A DNA stretch of 64,000 nucleotides, taken from assembly GCA_035758845.1 (NCBI GenBank), contig DASTVZ010000160.1:1-64000 (forward strand). Direction: 5' to 3'. The DNA comes from JALZOC01 sp035758845. GTDB taxonomy: Bacteria; Acidobacteriota; Vicinamibacteria; Vicinamibacterales; 2-12-FULL-66-21. Under the pieces are notes generated by a model. That model was not told the origin of the DNA, did not search any database, and was given only the letters and a program-made list of their open reading frames with translations. This document shows positions 44,266 through 53,277 of this stretch, one piece after another. A program made the translations under genes and the position numbers. How positions within the stretch are numbered: the stretch's first letter is position 1; each line of letters opens with the position of its first letter.

Positions 44266-45459
44266 ATGTGCCGTACCGCGCGCTTGCCGCTGACACTGCT
44301 TGCGTCGCTCGCCTGCGTCGTTGTTCTCCCAGCGGCGCGACAATCGGCGCCGTCGTTCAAAGTTCGAGCGATCGATACGATCCAGAGCGAGACGACTGCC
44401 GTTGCCGATCTGAACAACGATCGTCGCCTCGACATCATCTCCGCTGAAAGCTGGTACGAGGGGCCGAACTGGACGAAGCATCCGCTCCGATCGATCAACC
44501 GCGCGTCAGGATATGTCGACGACTTCAGCGATCTGCCCCTGGATGTCGACGGAGACGGATACGTCGACATCGTACAGATTGGCTATTTCGCCCGGAAGCT
44601 CGAATGGTTGAAGAACCCTGGTTCTGCCGGTGGCGCCTGGACGGTCAATGAAATCGACGCGGTCGGTCCGACGGAATTCGCTTTTCTCGTCGATCTCAAT
44701 AATGACGGCAAGGCGCTGGAGCTCCTGCCGCAGTTCACCCGTGCGGCAAATCTGCCGGCAGCTTGGTACGAGATTCAGCACGGCAAGTGGGTCAAACACG
44801 TGATCAGTCAGCCACGATTTTTTGGTCACGGCATCGGAGCCGGCGACATGAATGGCGACGGACGTCAGGACATCGTCACGCCAACGGGCTGGCTCGAGGC
44901 TCCCGCAGACGTGCGTGCGGCGGGTGATTGGACGTTTCACGAGACACCGTGGAACCAGATGGGAACCACCTGTGCGTCAGCAGAGACAGCGCCGGCGCGG
45001 CCAGGAACGCCCGCTGAATATGGTTACATGTACGTGCGCGACATCAACGGCGACAAACGTCCGGACATCCTGACGACGATGGGACATTCGTGCGGCGTGC
45101 TGTGGTTCGAGCAGACTCGCGAGGGCACCTGGACCCGACACGTCATCGATGGCGGCTGGTCCGCAGCGCATGCATCGACCCTGGCGGACATGGACGGCGA
45201 TGGCCGCATTGATTTCGTGACCGGAAAGCGCGCCCAGATCCACAGCGATGCGAGCGCAACCGAGCGCGATCGTCTGGGCATGTATTGGTACACCTTGCCC
45301 CATGGATCGTCGCAGACTTCTACCCGTCACGTCATCGAGGAAGGAGGATCGATGGGCGGGGGCCTTCAGATCGTCGCGGTCGACATCGACGGCGACGGCG
45401 ATCTCGACATCGTCGCCAGCGGGAAGACGGGACTCTATCTGGCGGAAAAGCTCCGTTGA
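44266..45459 (+). CDS. Secreted FG-GAP/VCBS repeat protein
   Basis: A 397-residue protein with signal peptide (LPLTLLASLACVVVLPAA). It carries about seven calcium-binding FG-GAP loops, such as DLNNDRRLDI, DVDGDGYVDI, DMNGDGRQDI, DINGDKRPDI, DMDGDGRIDF and DIDGDGDLDI, so it is a beta-propeller. No enzyme motif is seen. ATG 44266 follows CTGGAGGG by four bases. The stop overlaps the next start (TGATG), linking it to the deacetylase-like gene. Likely an extracellular carbohydrate-binding or structural partner. Confidence 0.88.
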   Translation: MCRTARLPLTLLASLACVVVLPAARQSAPSFKVRAIDTIQSETTAVADLNNDRRLDIISAESWYEGPNWTKHPLRSINRASGYVDDFSDLPLDVDGDGYVDIVQIGYFARKLEWLKNPGSAGGAWTVNEIDAVGPTEFAFLVDLNNDGKALELLPQFTRAANLPAAWYEIQHGKWVKHVISQPRFFGHGIGAGDMNGDGRQDIVTPTGWLEAPADVRAAGDWTFHETPWNQMGTTCASAETAPARPGTPAEYGYMYVRDINGDKRPDILTTMGHSCGVLWFEQTREGTWTRHVIDGGWSAAHASTLADMDGDGRIDFVTGKRAQIHSDASATERDRLGMYWYTLPHGSSQTSTRHVIEEGGSMGGGLQIVAVDIDGDGDLDIVASGKTGLYLAEKLR

Positions 45460-46949
45460 TGAAAAAGACGATCCTCGCAGTCGCCATCGCTCTCGCAATT
45501 GCGAATCACGGTCTCGCACAGCGAGCGGCACCAGTCTATGTGACGCTCTGGTTCGACACCGAGGACTACATCCTGCCCCAGGATGATGATGCGACGAAGA
45601 GGCTGGCGGAGTTGCTGACGAGTCTCGGCGTCCGCGCGACGTTCAAGGTCGTCGGCGAAAAAGCGCGCGTGCTCGAGGCGCGGCGGCGCACCGATGTGAT
45701 TGCCGCCCTCACACGTCACGATATTGGCTATCACAGCAACACGCACAGTCAGCAGCCAACCATTGCCGTCTATCTGCAGAACGCCGGCTGGGACGACGGT
45801 CGTGCCGAGTTTTATCGACGCGAGAGTCAGGGAGCGCGCGATGTCGAGCGAATCTTCGGCGTCAAGCCGGTGGCGTACGGACAACCGGGAAGCGCCTGGG
45901 CGCCGCAGACCTATCCGGCACTGCGCGACATGGGGATCGGCATGTACCTGGACGAGGCGGACCACGTCGGCATCGACGATCAGCCGTTCTATTACGGCGG
46001 AATGCTGAACGTGTTCAAGATGCGATCGAACCTGGCACGGATGAATCTGAGTGGCGGCACCAGCCTCGCGGACGGCAAGGCACGGTTTACCAAAACCTAC
46101 GAAGCACTTCGCGCCAAAGGGGGCGGAACGATCAGCATCTACTATCACCCAAACGAGTGGGTGCACACCGAGTTCTGGGACGGTGTCAATTTCAGGCGCG
46201 GCGCCAATCCTCCGCGCGATGCATGGAAGTTGCCCGGCACGCGGCCGGCCGCGGAAACGGAACAAGCGTTCAGCGACTTCGAGCAATACGTTCGGTTCAT
46301 GAAGGGCTTGCCGGATGTTCGCTTCGTCACGGCCACCGAGCTGATGACCATTTACAGCGACAAAGCCATGACCCGCGATTTCGGGAGAGACGAGCTGATC
46401 AGGTTCGCGCGCGTCGTCGAAGACGAGATCACTTTTCAACGACTCGACGGATATTCGGTGTCCGCCGCGGATCTGTTTGCGCTGCTGACCGCGGCGATGG
46501 CGGAATTCATCCAGCGGAATCGATTGCCATCGCAGTCGAGCATCAAACCGCTTGACGGTCCGTCACGGACTTACGCCCTGTCGAACGGCGGCACACAATC
46601 GTCAAGCTTTCAATGGCGCGCCTTCGCTGATGCGACTCGGGATGCGTGGGAGTACTGTAAGACCACCGATCGGGTGCCGGACGAGATCTGGGTCGGATCA
46701 GAGAGTCTGTCGCCCGCTGACTACCTCGCGATGCTCGCGCACGCGTTTGGAGAAGTGGCCACCACCGGGCGGCCGCCTGCCGCGGTCGTTCGTCGGGCGG
46801 GTCGTTTCACCGCGGACCACTACGTCGCCGAGGATTCACCGGCCTTGTGGGGGTGGATCATTTTTCCGGAAGGATTCCGCGCCCCGCGCATCATGGAACT
46901 CGCGCGGTTGCAGGCGTGGACGCTGAAGCCGGCGATATTCAATCCATGA
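45459..46949 (+). CDS. Polysaccharide deacetylase-like (NodB fold) secreted protein
   Basis: A 496-residue protein with signal peptide (MKKTILAVAIALAIANHGLA). The NodB-type fold shows motif 1 as TLWFDTEDYI, with the usual Asp pair, and motif 2 as YHSNTHSQ (HSxxH), which supply the metal ligands. The chain goes on for about 200 residues beyond the domain without a motif I can name. It removes N- or O-acetyl groups from glycans in its family. Translationally coupled to the FG-GAP gene. The exact glycan is unknown. Confidence 0.85.
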   Translation: MKKTILAVAIALAIANHGLAQRAAPVYVTLWFDTEDYILPQDDDATKRLAELLTSLGVRATFKVVGEKARVLEARRRTDVIAALTRHDIGYHSNTHSQQPTIAVYLQNAGWDDGRAEFYRRESQGARDVERIFGVKPVAYGQPGSAWAPQTYPALRDMGIGMYLDEADHVGIDDQPFYYGGMLNVFKMRSNLARMNLSGGTSLADGKARFTKTYEALRAKGGGTISIYYHPNEWVHTEFWDGVNFRRGANPPRDAWKLPGTRPAAETEQAFSDFEQYVRFMKGLPDVRFVTATELMTIYSDKAMTRDFGRDELIRFARVVEDEITFQRLDGYSVSAADLFALLTAAMAEFIQRNRLPSQSSIKPLDGPSRTYALSNGGTQSSSFQWRAFADATRDAWEYCKTTDRVPDEIWVGSESLSPADYLAMLAHAFGEVATTGRPPAAVVRRAGRFTADHYVAEDSPALWGWIIFPEGFRAPRIMELARLQAWTLKPAIFNP

Positions 46950-47003
46950 ATCCTTGAATCGCCAAACGTGCGTACCGCCGGGTGCGATACGAACCACGAT
47001 TCC

Positions 47004-47726
47004 TCAGCGCCGGAAAAACATATACACGCCAAGCGCAAGAACGAGCCCGCCGACGATCGTCCGAAAGAGGTGTGGCGGAATCTTCTTCAGCAGGCGCGCT
47101 CCGGCGAACGTACCGATCACCGCGCCGACACTGGCGATCGCCAGGAGTGGCGCGAGCGCGATCAATCGAGCGTGCTCGGTGATGACGTAAACCGGCATTC
47201 GCGCGGCGTCGACGATCAATCCGGCAGCGGTGGCGGTCGCGACGAAGCGCGCAGGGGAGAGGTCGTAGCCAAGCAGGGCGGCGGATCGGATGCCGCCCTG
47301 ATTGCCGACCAGTCCGCCAAGCGCGCCGGACAGGACCCCGGCGACCCATCCGGTGCGCGTACCGAACCGCATTCGTTCGGACAGTCCGGTCAGCTGCAGG
47401 ACTCCTACAAAGATTAGGAGCGCGGCAAAAACGAGGGTCAGCCCCGGCGCGGCGGCATACCTCTGAAGCACCGCTCCGGTTAAGCCTCCGGCGGCGCTCA
47501 TCAGGCCGAACGATTTCAGAACGGTTGGATCGACATCGCGGCGGAGTCGCCACAATCTCACTGCGGTCGCGATGACATGAGGGACGGACACCGCAGCAAC
47601 GGCGAGTTTGATGTCGTACTGACTCTCGAAGAGCGGCGTGAGAACGCTGCCGATACCAAACCCGGAGACCGCGGCAATCCCGCCGGCGACGACCGACGCC
47701 AGGCCGACGAGCGACGCGAAGTTCAT
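47004..47726 (-). CDS. TauE/SafE-family (TSUP) permease
   Basis: A 240-residue membrane protein with about seven to eight helices in two related halves. The halves open with GGIAAVSGFGIGSVLTP and VLSGALGGLVGNQGGIRSA, the repeated GG/G signature of the sulfite exporter TauE/SafE family. It moves small anions such as sulfite or organosulfonates in studied members. No neighbour suggests a specific substrate. The last residues (GVYMFFRR) are typical. Confidence 0.85.
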   Translation of the reverse strand: MNFASLVGLASVVAGGIAAVSGFGIGSVLTPLFESQYDIKLAVAAVSVPHVIATAVRLWRLRRDVDPTVLKSFGLMSAAGGLTGAVLQRYAAAPGLTLVFAALLIFVGVLQLTGLSERMRFGTRTGWVAGVLSGALGGLVGNQGGIRSAALLGYDLSPARFVATATAAGLIVDAARMPVYVITEHARLIALAPLLAIASVGAVIGTFAGARLLKKIPPHLFRTIVGGLVLALGVYMFFRR

Positions 47727-47790
47727 CTGCGTACATCGATCCGAAACGACGACCGACGCACGGCGATTACCGCGCGATCGAACAATCGCA

Positions 47791-48387
47791 TCACCGCAAT
47801 CGCGGCCACTCTTCGATCTTGATCCGGCCGACGATTGCCGCGCTGCCTTTGCCGTCGGGCTTCAGGACAACGGCTTCGCCATCGGCCACGGCGCCCCATT
47901 CTGGAAACGCGCGCGAGATGTTCGGCATGTGCGTCACGATGACGACGTTCGTTCCGGCGCTTGCGCGCGACGCACGGTCTTTCAACCACGCCGCCTGCGT
48001 CTCGTTGGCGGCCTGCATGCCTTGGCCGCCGTCGCCAAGCTCCGCGTGCGCCCGCGGATTTGGCAGTTGAGCGAGGCGAACGGTTTCCATCGCGCGGTAG
48101 GTCGGGCTGGTCAACACCTCGCCGATCGGGATCTTCAGGTCTCGGATGGCCCTTCCCATAGCGGTCGCCGACGCGCGCCCCGCCGCGTCGAGCTGCCGCT
48201 CGAGTGTGACGTTGTCTGGGTTTGCGCTCGCTTTATCCGGCGCCTCGCGCGGCGAGCTCGCGTGACGCATGACGATCACGTAACCGCCCTTGCGTAGCGC
48301 GTCGACGAGATCAGGTGTGGCGATCTGCTGCGCCTGAGACAGACCGGCGCCCGCGAGTAGCAGCAGAGTCAGATAGGTTCGGCGCAT
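47791..48387 (-). CDS. Histidine phosphatase family protein, exported
   Basis: A 198-residue protein with a short leader (LTLLLLAGAGLSQAQ). The phosphohistidine site reads YVIVMRHASSPRE (RHA rather than RHG), and a second catalytic histidine is in VVIVTHMPNISRAF. This fits small SixA-like or broad-specificity phosphatases of the periplasm. TACGAT lies 6 nt before ATG with no Shine-Dalgarno sequence, suggesting a leaderless start. Substrate unknown. Confidence 0.85.
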   Translation of the reverse strand: MRRTYLTLLLLAGAGLSQAQQIATPDLVDALRKGGYVIVMRHASSPREAPDKASANPDNVTLERQLDAAGRASATAMGRAIRDLKIPIGEVLTSPTYRAMETVRLAQLPNPRAHAELGDGGQGMQAANETQAAWLKDRASRASAGTNVVIVTHMPNISRAFPEWGAVADGEAVVLKPDGKGSAAIVGRIKIEEWPRLR

Positions 48388-48585
48388 AACTGCATCGTAT
48401 CCGATCCTCTACTGGTGCTGGTCGCGTACGCGGCAGTGTTCGCGCCGAGAGCGCGGGAGCGGGGCTCGGATCAACACTTACGATTGACCTGCCGCGACGC
48501 GCCCGGACGTAGAGTCTCGCGCGGAGGGCACAGAGAAAAGGGATCTCGGCGCGAGATCGGTATTCTCCGCGACCTCTACGCGAGA

Positions 48586-49215
48586 CTACTCACTCCGCAG
48601 CGCCACGGTTGGATCGACGGTTGCCGCACGCCGCGCCGCAGAATGCTGGCAACGATTGCGGCGAGAAAGAGCACCGTCGCGGATAGCAGGAACGGCCTCG
48701 GATCGTGTGGATCGAGTCCGAAGAGAAACTGTCGCGAAACAGTAGACAGGTACCTGCCTGCCGCGCCGCCGACAACAATTCCCGCGGCGACCAGCGCCAC
48801 TGCCTTGCGAAGCACCATGCCGATCAGCTGATTGCGTGTTGCCCTCAGTGCCATACGCACTCCGATTTCCCGCGTGCGTTGCGTGACGAGGTGTGCCATC
48901 ACGCCGAAGACGCCGATTGTCGAGATGGCGAGACCGAGCACGCCGAAGAGGGTCAACATCACCATGTTCAGCCGGCGTGTTGCTGTCTGCCGGGCGATGA
49001 GTTCGTCCATGCTCGCGATATTCCGGAGAGGATCATGCGGCAGTGCCGCTGACACCACGGCCCGGACATCGGGCAGCACGTCGTCGGGATTCCCGCTCGT
49101 CCGAAGGACCAGGTAGCCGTATCGGTTCGTGCGTTGCGTCATCGGCACGTACACCTCGGGATGCGGATTGATCTCGATGCTGCCCTGCCGTGCATTCCTG
49201 CCGATCGTCAGTGCC
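48586..49215 (-). pseudogene. Truncated and frameshifted ADOP permease remnant (C-terminal third)
   Basis: Only the last periplasmic-core end and the terminal FtsX module remain (GSIEINPHPEVYVPM, MLTLFGVLGLAISTIGVFGV, REIGVRMALRATRNQLIGMV). Near the end the frame shifts. Adding one base after the codons for ILAAIVASIL restores ARRAATVDPTVALRSE and a TAG at 48588-48586, the ordinary ADOP ending. The upstream break lies beside an AATCAGC tandem repeat (49240-49272). It follows the intact ADOP gene on the same strand, so it is the stump of a tandem copy. Confidence 0.85.
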
Positions 49216-49239
49216 GATTGCCGGTTGAATGAGTCGCCT

Positions 49240-49272
49240 AAATCAGCAATCAGCAATCAAGAATCGGCAATT
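49240..49272. repeat. AATCAGC-type tandem repeat
   Basis: Four to five degenerate AATCAGCA units between the intact ADOP stop and the truncated copy. A related array, with a hairpin, lies at 55993-56083. Confidence 0.65.
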
Positions 49273-49275
49273 GCG

Positions 49276-51981
49276 TTATTCCGCGCGCAGAGTCTTCGCG
49301 GGATCAATGCGGACGGCGCGCATGACCGGCGGCACGCCGGCCAAAACAGCTGCGAGAGCCAATGTGACGAGCGGCATTAACAGAGGAAATGGGTCGACCG
49401 CTCTGACTTCGAACAGCAGCCGCTCGATGACTCGTCCAAACCCGAATCCGCCCGCGAGGCCGATCAATGCGCCGCAGCCGACGATGATGGCCATCTCCCG
49501 CGTCACGCGAGTGGCTACCTGCATCGCCCGCGCGCCGAGCGCCATCCGCACGCCAATCTCGCGCCGCTGCTGGAGGACATTGTAGGTCAGCACGCCGTAG
49601 AGGCCAACGCATGCCAACAGCAGCGTGACCGCCGCGAAGAACGTGGTGAGGGTCGCGAGCAGCCGTTCGCGGACCATTTGACGCCGCACCAGTGACGTCA
49701 TCGGCACCACTTGCACCCGCGTGCCGGCATGCGCTCCGGCGACCAGCCGGCGAATCCCGGCGGCAACCGCGAGCGGGTCTTCGGCGGTGCGAATGCTGAA
49801 GGTTCCGTTACTATGCCCTTCAGCGGGTATATAGACAATCGGACGCATCGGGTCGCGCACGTTCGCATACACCGTATCTGCGACCAGGCCGACGATTTCC
49901 ATCGGAATCTGGATGAGACTGCGAGGGCGAATCATGACCGTTCGTCCGACCGGGTTCTGCCCTTCGAAGTAGACACGGGCGAAGGCGGCGTTGACAATGG
50001 CGACGCCTGGGACTGGTTCATCGTGTTCCTTGAGAGTCGGGGCAGTGTCGCCCACCCGGAAATCGCGGCCCTGATTCAGCGGTATGCGGACCGTCTCGAA
50101 GAAGCCAGGTGACACGTCGAGAAAGTACGCCGGCCGAGCGTCGAGCGGCTGACCAGGCACGAACACGGTTCCAGTCCACCGATTCTCGGACAGGAACGTC
50201 CAACCCGAGAACGCGGCCGATTCGATCCCTGGTGATTCACGCAACCGATCGACGATCTGCATCCACGTCGCCGCAGGCTGTGGTTTGCCAGGCCACGTCG
50301 CGTCGACCAGGAGCACTCGATCGTGCGAGAACCCGAGTGGCTGGCGGGAAAGGCGCGCCAATGTTGCGCCGAAGAGGACCGCCACGAACAACACGAACAC
50401 GCAGAAAGCCATCTGCGCACCAACAAGTGTCTTCATCAACCGCCGATGCCCGCGCGCGTCCGCTTCACCCTTGAGGGCGGTCGACGGCGTGAAGGCGGAT
50501 GCTCGTATGGCTGGCGCGAGTCCGAACAGGCACGTCACGCCGGTGGCGACCAAAAGTAGAAATGCGAGCACCCGCCAGCCGGTGTCGAGCACCAGTCTCA
50601 CAGGGTCCTCTTTGGGCGACAACATCGAGACCACCAGCGGCGCTGCCCACGACGCAAACAGTAATCCTGCGATCGTCGCAAAGACGACGAGCATCGCGCT
50701 TTCGACAAGCACCAGTCGAATCAGCCGCCAGCGATCGGCGCCGATCGACACGCGCAGAGCCATCTCGCGCCCGCGGGCGAGGGCCTGCGCGATCAGCAGA
50801 TTCGCAACGTTCGTGCACGCGACGAGCAGCACGAGCGCGACGAGCGCTGCGAGAATCAGTAGCGGCCGTCGCAAATCTTGCTGCGTGCCAGAGGCACCGG
50901 AAGAAGCGGGGCGCAGCGTGATTCGTTCGTTCAGGTAGGCATCGAGCCGCTGCCGTGATGTGTCAGGCGGAAACGATTTGAGCTGCTGCTTGTGATCCTC
51001 GGCGAAGACGGTCTGAAGTGTTTGCTGAACTTCGGCCGATGTCACCTCGCCGTTGGCACGCACCCACAGCCGGAACCACGACCAGCCAGGGCTCTTGAGC
51101 GCCTGCACGTTCATCGTCGCCGGAATGAACACGTCGGTGAGTCTTCCGGGTTCGGTGCCGGTGAATCCCTTCGGTGTGACGCCAACAATCTCGTACGGTT
51201 GTCGTCCCCTCCGTAAAGTCTGGCCGATCGCCTTGGGATCACGTCCGAACCGCCGTCCCCAATAGTCATAGCTAATTACCGCGACCGCGTGCGCGGCTGG
51301 ATTGTCGTCGTCGGCGACCACCAACAGTCGACCGGCTGCGGGTTGGAGTCCGAACGCAGGAAAGACATTGCCAGAAACGTATTGCTTGAAGACCCTTTCC
51401 GGTTCGTCACTGGCACCGACGGTCACATCCTCCGGCGCGCTCATGCCGACCACCATCAGTTCGGCGCGACTGCCAATCGCACGCGCGTATCGCTGAAAGG
51501 TTGGATAGTCGAAGTCGTCGCGCTCCTCGACGCGGTTCTGCGAATCGGTACTCGTAAAGGAAACGTACAGCAGGTTATCCGGATTGGCGACGGGCAGCTT
51601 GCGTAGAAGCACCGCATCCACCAGACGAAACGCCGCCGTCGTCGCGCCAATCGCGAGGCCGAGCGACAGGATCGCGGCGGCACTGGACATGCGATGCTTA
51701 TTCAGCTGACGCCAGCCGAAGACGACGTCAGACGAGAACGCGCTGATCCACGGAACGCCGCGCTGTTCGCGAAGCGCGTCCATCGCCTGCGACGCGCCGC
51801 CCCATTGGATGCGCGTCTTCCGAGCGGCGTTCGAGGGTGAGTGACCGCGACGCTCTTCCTCCTCTCTCGCCAGCTGCATGTGCAGCTCGAGCTCTTCGGC
51901 GAGATCACGATCGGTCCGGGTGCGGCGAACACTTCCAAGTAGCCGATGCAGCCATTCGCGAAGCGAGTGAATGAGCGTCAT
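49276..51981 (-). CDS. ADOP-family FtsX/MacB-like permease
   Basis: A 901-residue permease with the same plan as the other ADOP genes: helical N-terminal domain (LAEELELHMQLAREEEERRG), first helix AAAILSLGLAIGATTAAF, periplasmic core, FtsX module (LVACTNVANLLIAQALARGR), second core, and C-terminal FtsX module (LLLACVGLYGVLTYNVLQQR) ending in RIDPAKTLRAE. The start at 51981 shares its A with the PadR stop (TAATG). A longer frame starting at 52032 reads inside the PadR gene and is not used. No ATPase gene nearby. Substrate unknown. Confidence 0.92.
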   Translation of the reverse strand: MTLIHSLREWLHRLLGSVRRTRTDRDLAEELELHMQLAREEEERRGHSPSNAARKTRIQWGGASQAMDALREQRGVPWISAFSSDVVFGWRQLNKHRMSSAAAILSLGLAIGATTAAFRLVDAVLLRKLPVANPDNLLYVSFTSTDSQNRVEERDDFDYPTFQRYARAIGSRAELMVVGMSAPEDVTVGASDEPERVFKQYVSGNVFPAFGLQPAAGRLLVVADDDNPAAHAVAVISYDYWGRRFGRDPKAIGQTLRRGRQPYEIVGVTPKGFTGTEPGRLTDVFIPATMNVQALKSPGWSWFRLWVRANGEVTSAEVQQTLQTVFAEDHKQQLKSFPPDTSRQRLDAYLNERITLRPASSGASGTQQDLRRPLLILAALVALVLLVACTNVANLLIAQALARGREMALRVSIGADRWRLIRLVLVESAMLVVFATIAGLLFASWAAPLVVSMLSPKEDPVRLVLDTGWRVLAFLLLVATGVTCLFGLAPAIRASAFTPSTALKGEADARGHRRLMKTLVGAQMAFCVFVLFVAVLFGATLARLSRQPLGFSHDRVLLVDATWPGKPQPAATWMQIVDRLRESPGIESAAFSGWTFLSENRWTGTVFVPGQPLDARPAYFLDVSPGFFETVRIPLNQGRDFRVGDTAPTLKEHDEPVPGVAIVNAAFARVYFEGQNPVGRTVMIRPRSLIQIPMEIVGLVADTVYANVRDPMRPIVYIPAEGHSNGTFSIRTAEDPLAVAAGIRRLVAGAHAGTRVQVVPMTSLVRRQMVRERLLATLTTFFAAVTLLLACVGLYGVLTYNVLQQRREIGVRMALGARAMQVATRVTREMAIIVGCGALIGLAGGFGFGRVIERLLFEVRAVDPFPLLMPLVTLALAAVLAGVPPVMRAVRIDPAKTLRAE

Positions 51982-52328
51982 TACATTTCGCCGCGCAGCA
52001 GGGTTTGCATGATGGCCGCCATCCGGTCCCATGCCTGCTGCTCGCGCCCCAGCTCACGCCGTCCCGACGCCGTCAGCGCGTAGAAGCGGGCCTTCCGGTT
52101 CGTTTCGGTCGTGCCCCACGTGCCTTTGAGGAGGCCGCGCTGTTCCAGCCGCATCAACGCCGGATACAGCGTCCCCATATTCAGCTGCAGCGCGCCGCCG
52201 GACACCTGCGCGAGTCGAGCGGCAATCGCATAGCCGTGCAGAGGGCCGAGCGTCTCGAGCGTCTTGAGGACCATGAGGTCGAGGGTGCCCTGCAGGATGT
52301 CGGTTTTCGACTGGTCTCTATTAGACAC
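51981..52328 (-). CDS. PadR-family transcriptional regulator (pairs with ADOP permease)
   Basis: A 115-residue winged-helix protein with the usual TDILQGTLDLMVLKTLETLG opening, HGYAIAARL, MGTLYPALMRLEQRGLLKG wing and RKARFYALTASGRREL tail. I prefer the GTG start at 52328 to the ATG at 52346. TTGACC and TATTCC lie 18 bp apart on the minus strand, with TATTCC six bases before the GTG, as in a leaderless gene. The longer ATG start would put codons inside the promoter. Controls the ADOP gene overlapped by one base. Confidence 0.88.
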   Translation of the reverse strand: MSNRDQSKTDILQGTLDLMVLKTLETLGPLHGYAIAARLAQVSGGALQLNMGTLYPALMRLEQRGLLKGTWGTTETNRKARFYALTASGRRELGREQQAWDRMAAIMQTLLRGEM

Positions 52329-52334
52329 TCCAAT

Positions 52335-52364
52335 GGAATACCACATGCCGCATTAGATGGTCAA
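52335..52364 (-). promoter_or_regulatory. Promoter of the PadR/ADOP pair at 52328
   Basis: TTGACC (52364-52359), 18-bp spacer, TATTCC (52340-52335), then six bases to the GTG. No 12-bp direct repeat as at the other two PadR genes was found. Confidence 0.45.
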
Positions 52365-52375
52365 ATGGAGAGACG

Positions 52376-52490
52376 GTGCCGGGTGCCAGGGGTGCCAGGG
52401 GTGCCTGGGGTGCCTGGGGTGCCAGGGGTGCCAGGGGTGCCTGGAGTGCCTGGAGTGTGCCTGGGGTGCTTGGCTGCCAAGGGTGCGCAG
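52376..52490. repeat. GGTGCCAGG tandem repeat array
   Basis: About eleven copies of a 9-bp unit, GGTGCCAGG or GGTGCCTGG, slightly decayed towards the right end. It would translate to a GVPGVP-type chain in one frame, but no start or domain supports that. It lies between the PadR promoter and the DUF1080 promoter. A decayed relative is at 2191-2335. Confidence 0.9.
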
Positions 52491-52508
52491 AGTGCGGGAG
52501 ATTCGATG

Positions 52509-52523
52509 TAGATTATGCGCACT
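52509..52523 (+). promoter_or_regulatory. -10-like TAGATT before the DUF1080 start
   Basis: TAGATT (52509-52514) lies nine bases before ATG 52524, with no Shine-Dalgarno sequence. This is the same arrangement as at 8743 and 56116. Confidence 0.35.
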
Positions 52524-53267
52524 ATGACCAGATCACTTTCCTTCACTCTGACGGTCGTTTGTGTGCTGGCCCTCGGACTGGCTGGATCCGCGCAGCAGCC
52601 AAAGGGTGTATCGCTTTTCAATGGCAAAGATTTGAGCGGCTGGAAGATTCCGGCCGGGGACAACGGCCACTGGAAAGTCGTGGACGGCGTCATCGACTAC
52701 GACGCGGAAAGCGAGTCGACCGCTGCCGACAAGAGCCTGTGGTCCGAACGTTCGTACGGTGACTTCACGCTGCACGTCGATTGGCGCATCAAGGCGACGC
52801 CTTACATCAATCCGAACGTGCCGATCATCAAGTTTGACGGCACGCATAAGAAAGACGCCGATGGAAAAGAGATCCGGATATCCGTGCCCGATTCAGATTC
52901 GGGAATTCTCCTGCGCGGCACGAGCAAGGCACAGGTGAACATCTGGTGCTGGCCGATCGGATCCGGCGAGGTCTATGGCTACCGCATGGACGAGAAGATG
53001 CCGCCGGCGGTGCGCGCTGGGGTGACACCGTCGAAGAACGCCGACCGCAACATCGGCGAGTGGAACACCTACGACATCACGGTTCGCGGCAATCGACTGA
53101 CAGTCGTGCTCAACGGGCAGACGGTCATCAACGCCGCTGAATTGCCGGAGCTACCGTCGACAGGCCCGGTCGGTCTCCAGCACCATGGCGGAAAGAAGGC
53201 GGGCGTGTGGAGCAGCCCACCTTCGCTCGTCCAGTTCAGAAACATTGCGATCGAGGAACTGCGCTGA
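52515..53267 (+). CDS. DUF1080 / 3-keto-disaccharide hydrolase-like protein
   Basis: A 250-residue (ATG 52515) or 247-residue (ATG 52524) exported protein. The signal peptide TVVCVLALGLAGSAQ precedes GVSLFNGKDLSGWKIPAGD. The rest includes DSDSGILLRGTSKAQVNIWC, YDITVRGNRLTVVLNGQTVI and GPVGLQHHGG, which are clear DUF1080 blocks. The fold is a concanavalin-like sandwich that cleaves 3-keto-glycosides in characterised members. It precedes the mannonate dehydratase-like gene by ten bases, so the two probably act on one sugar substrate. Paralogue at 8743-9663. Confidence 0.88.
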   Translation: MRTMTRSLSFTLTVVCVLALGLAGSAQQPKGVSLFNGKDLSGWKIPAGDNGHWKVVDGVIDYDAESESTAADKSLWSERSYGDFTLHVDWRIKATPYINPNVPIIKFDGTHKKDADGKEIRISVPDSDSGILLRGTSKAQVNIWCWPIGSGEVYGYRMDEKMPPAVRAGVTPSKNADRNIGEWNTYDITVRGNRLTVVLNGQTVINAAELPELPSTGPVGLQHHGGKKAGVWSSPPSLVQFRNIAIEELR

Positions 53268-53277
53268 GGTTGTCATC

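Noticed and set aside
52376..52490. CRISPR-like array of regular short repeats
   Set aside because: The units are contiguous 9-bp copies without spacers and no cas genes are near, so it is a simple tandem repeat.
52376..52490. Collagen-like GVPGVP protein coded by the repeat
   Set aside because: The translation is a by-product of the 9-bp unit. No start, signal or stable domain supports it, and it overlaps the neighbouring promoters.
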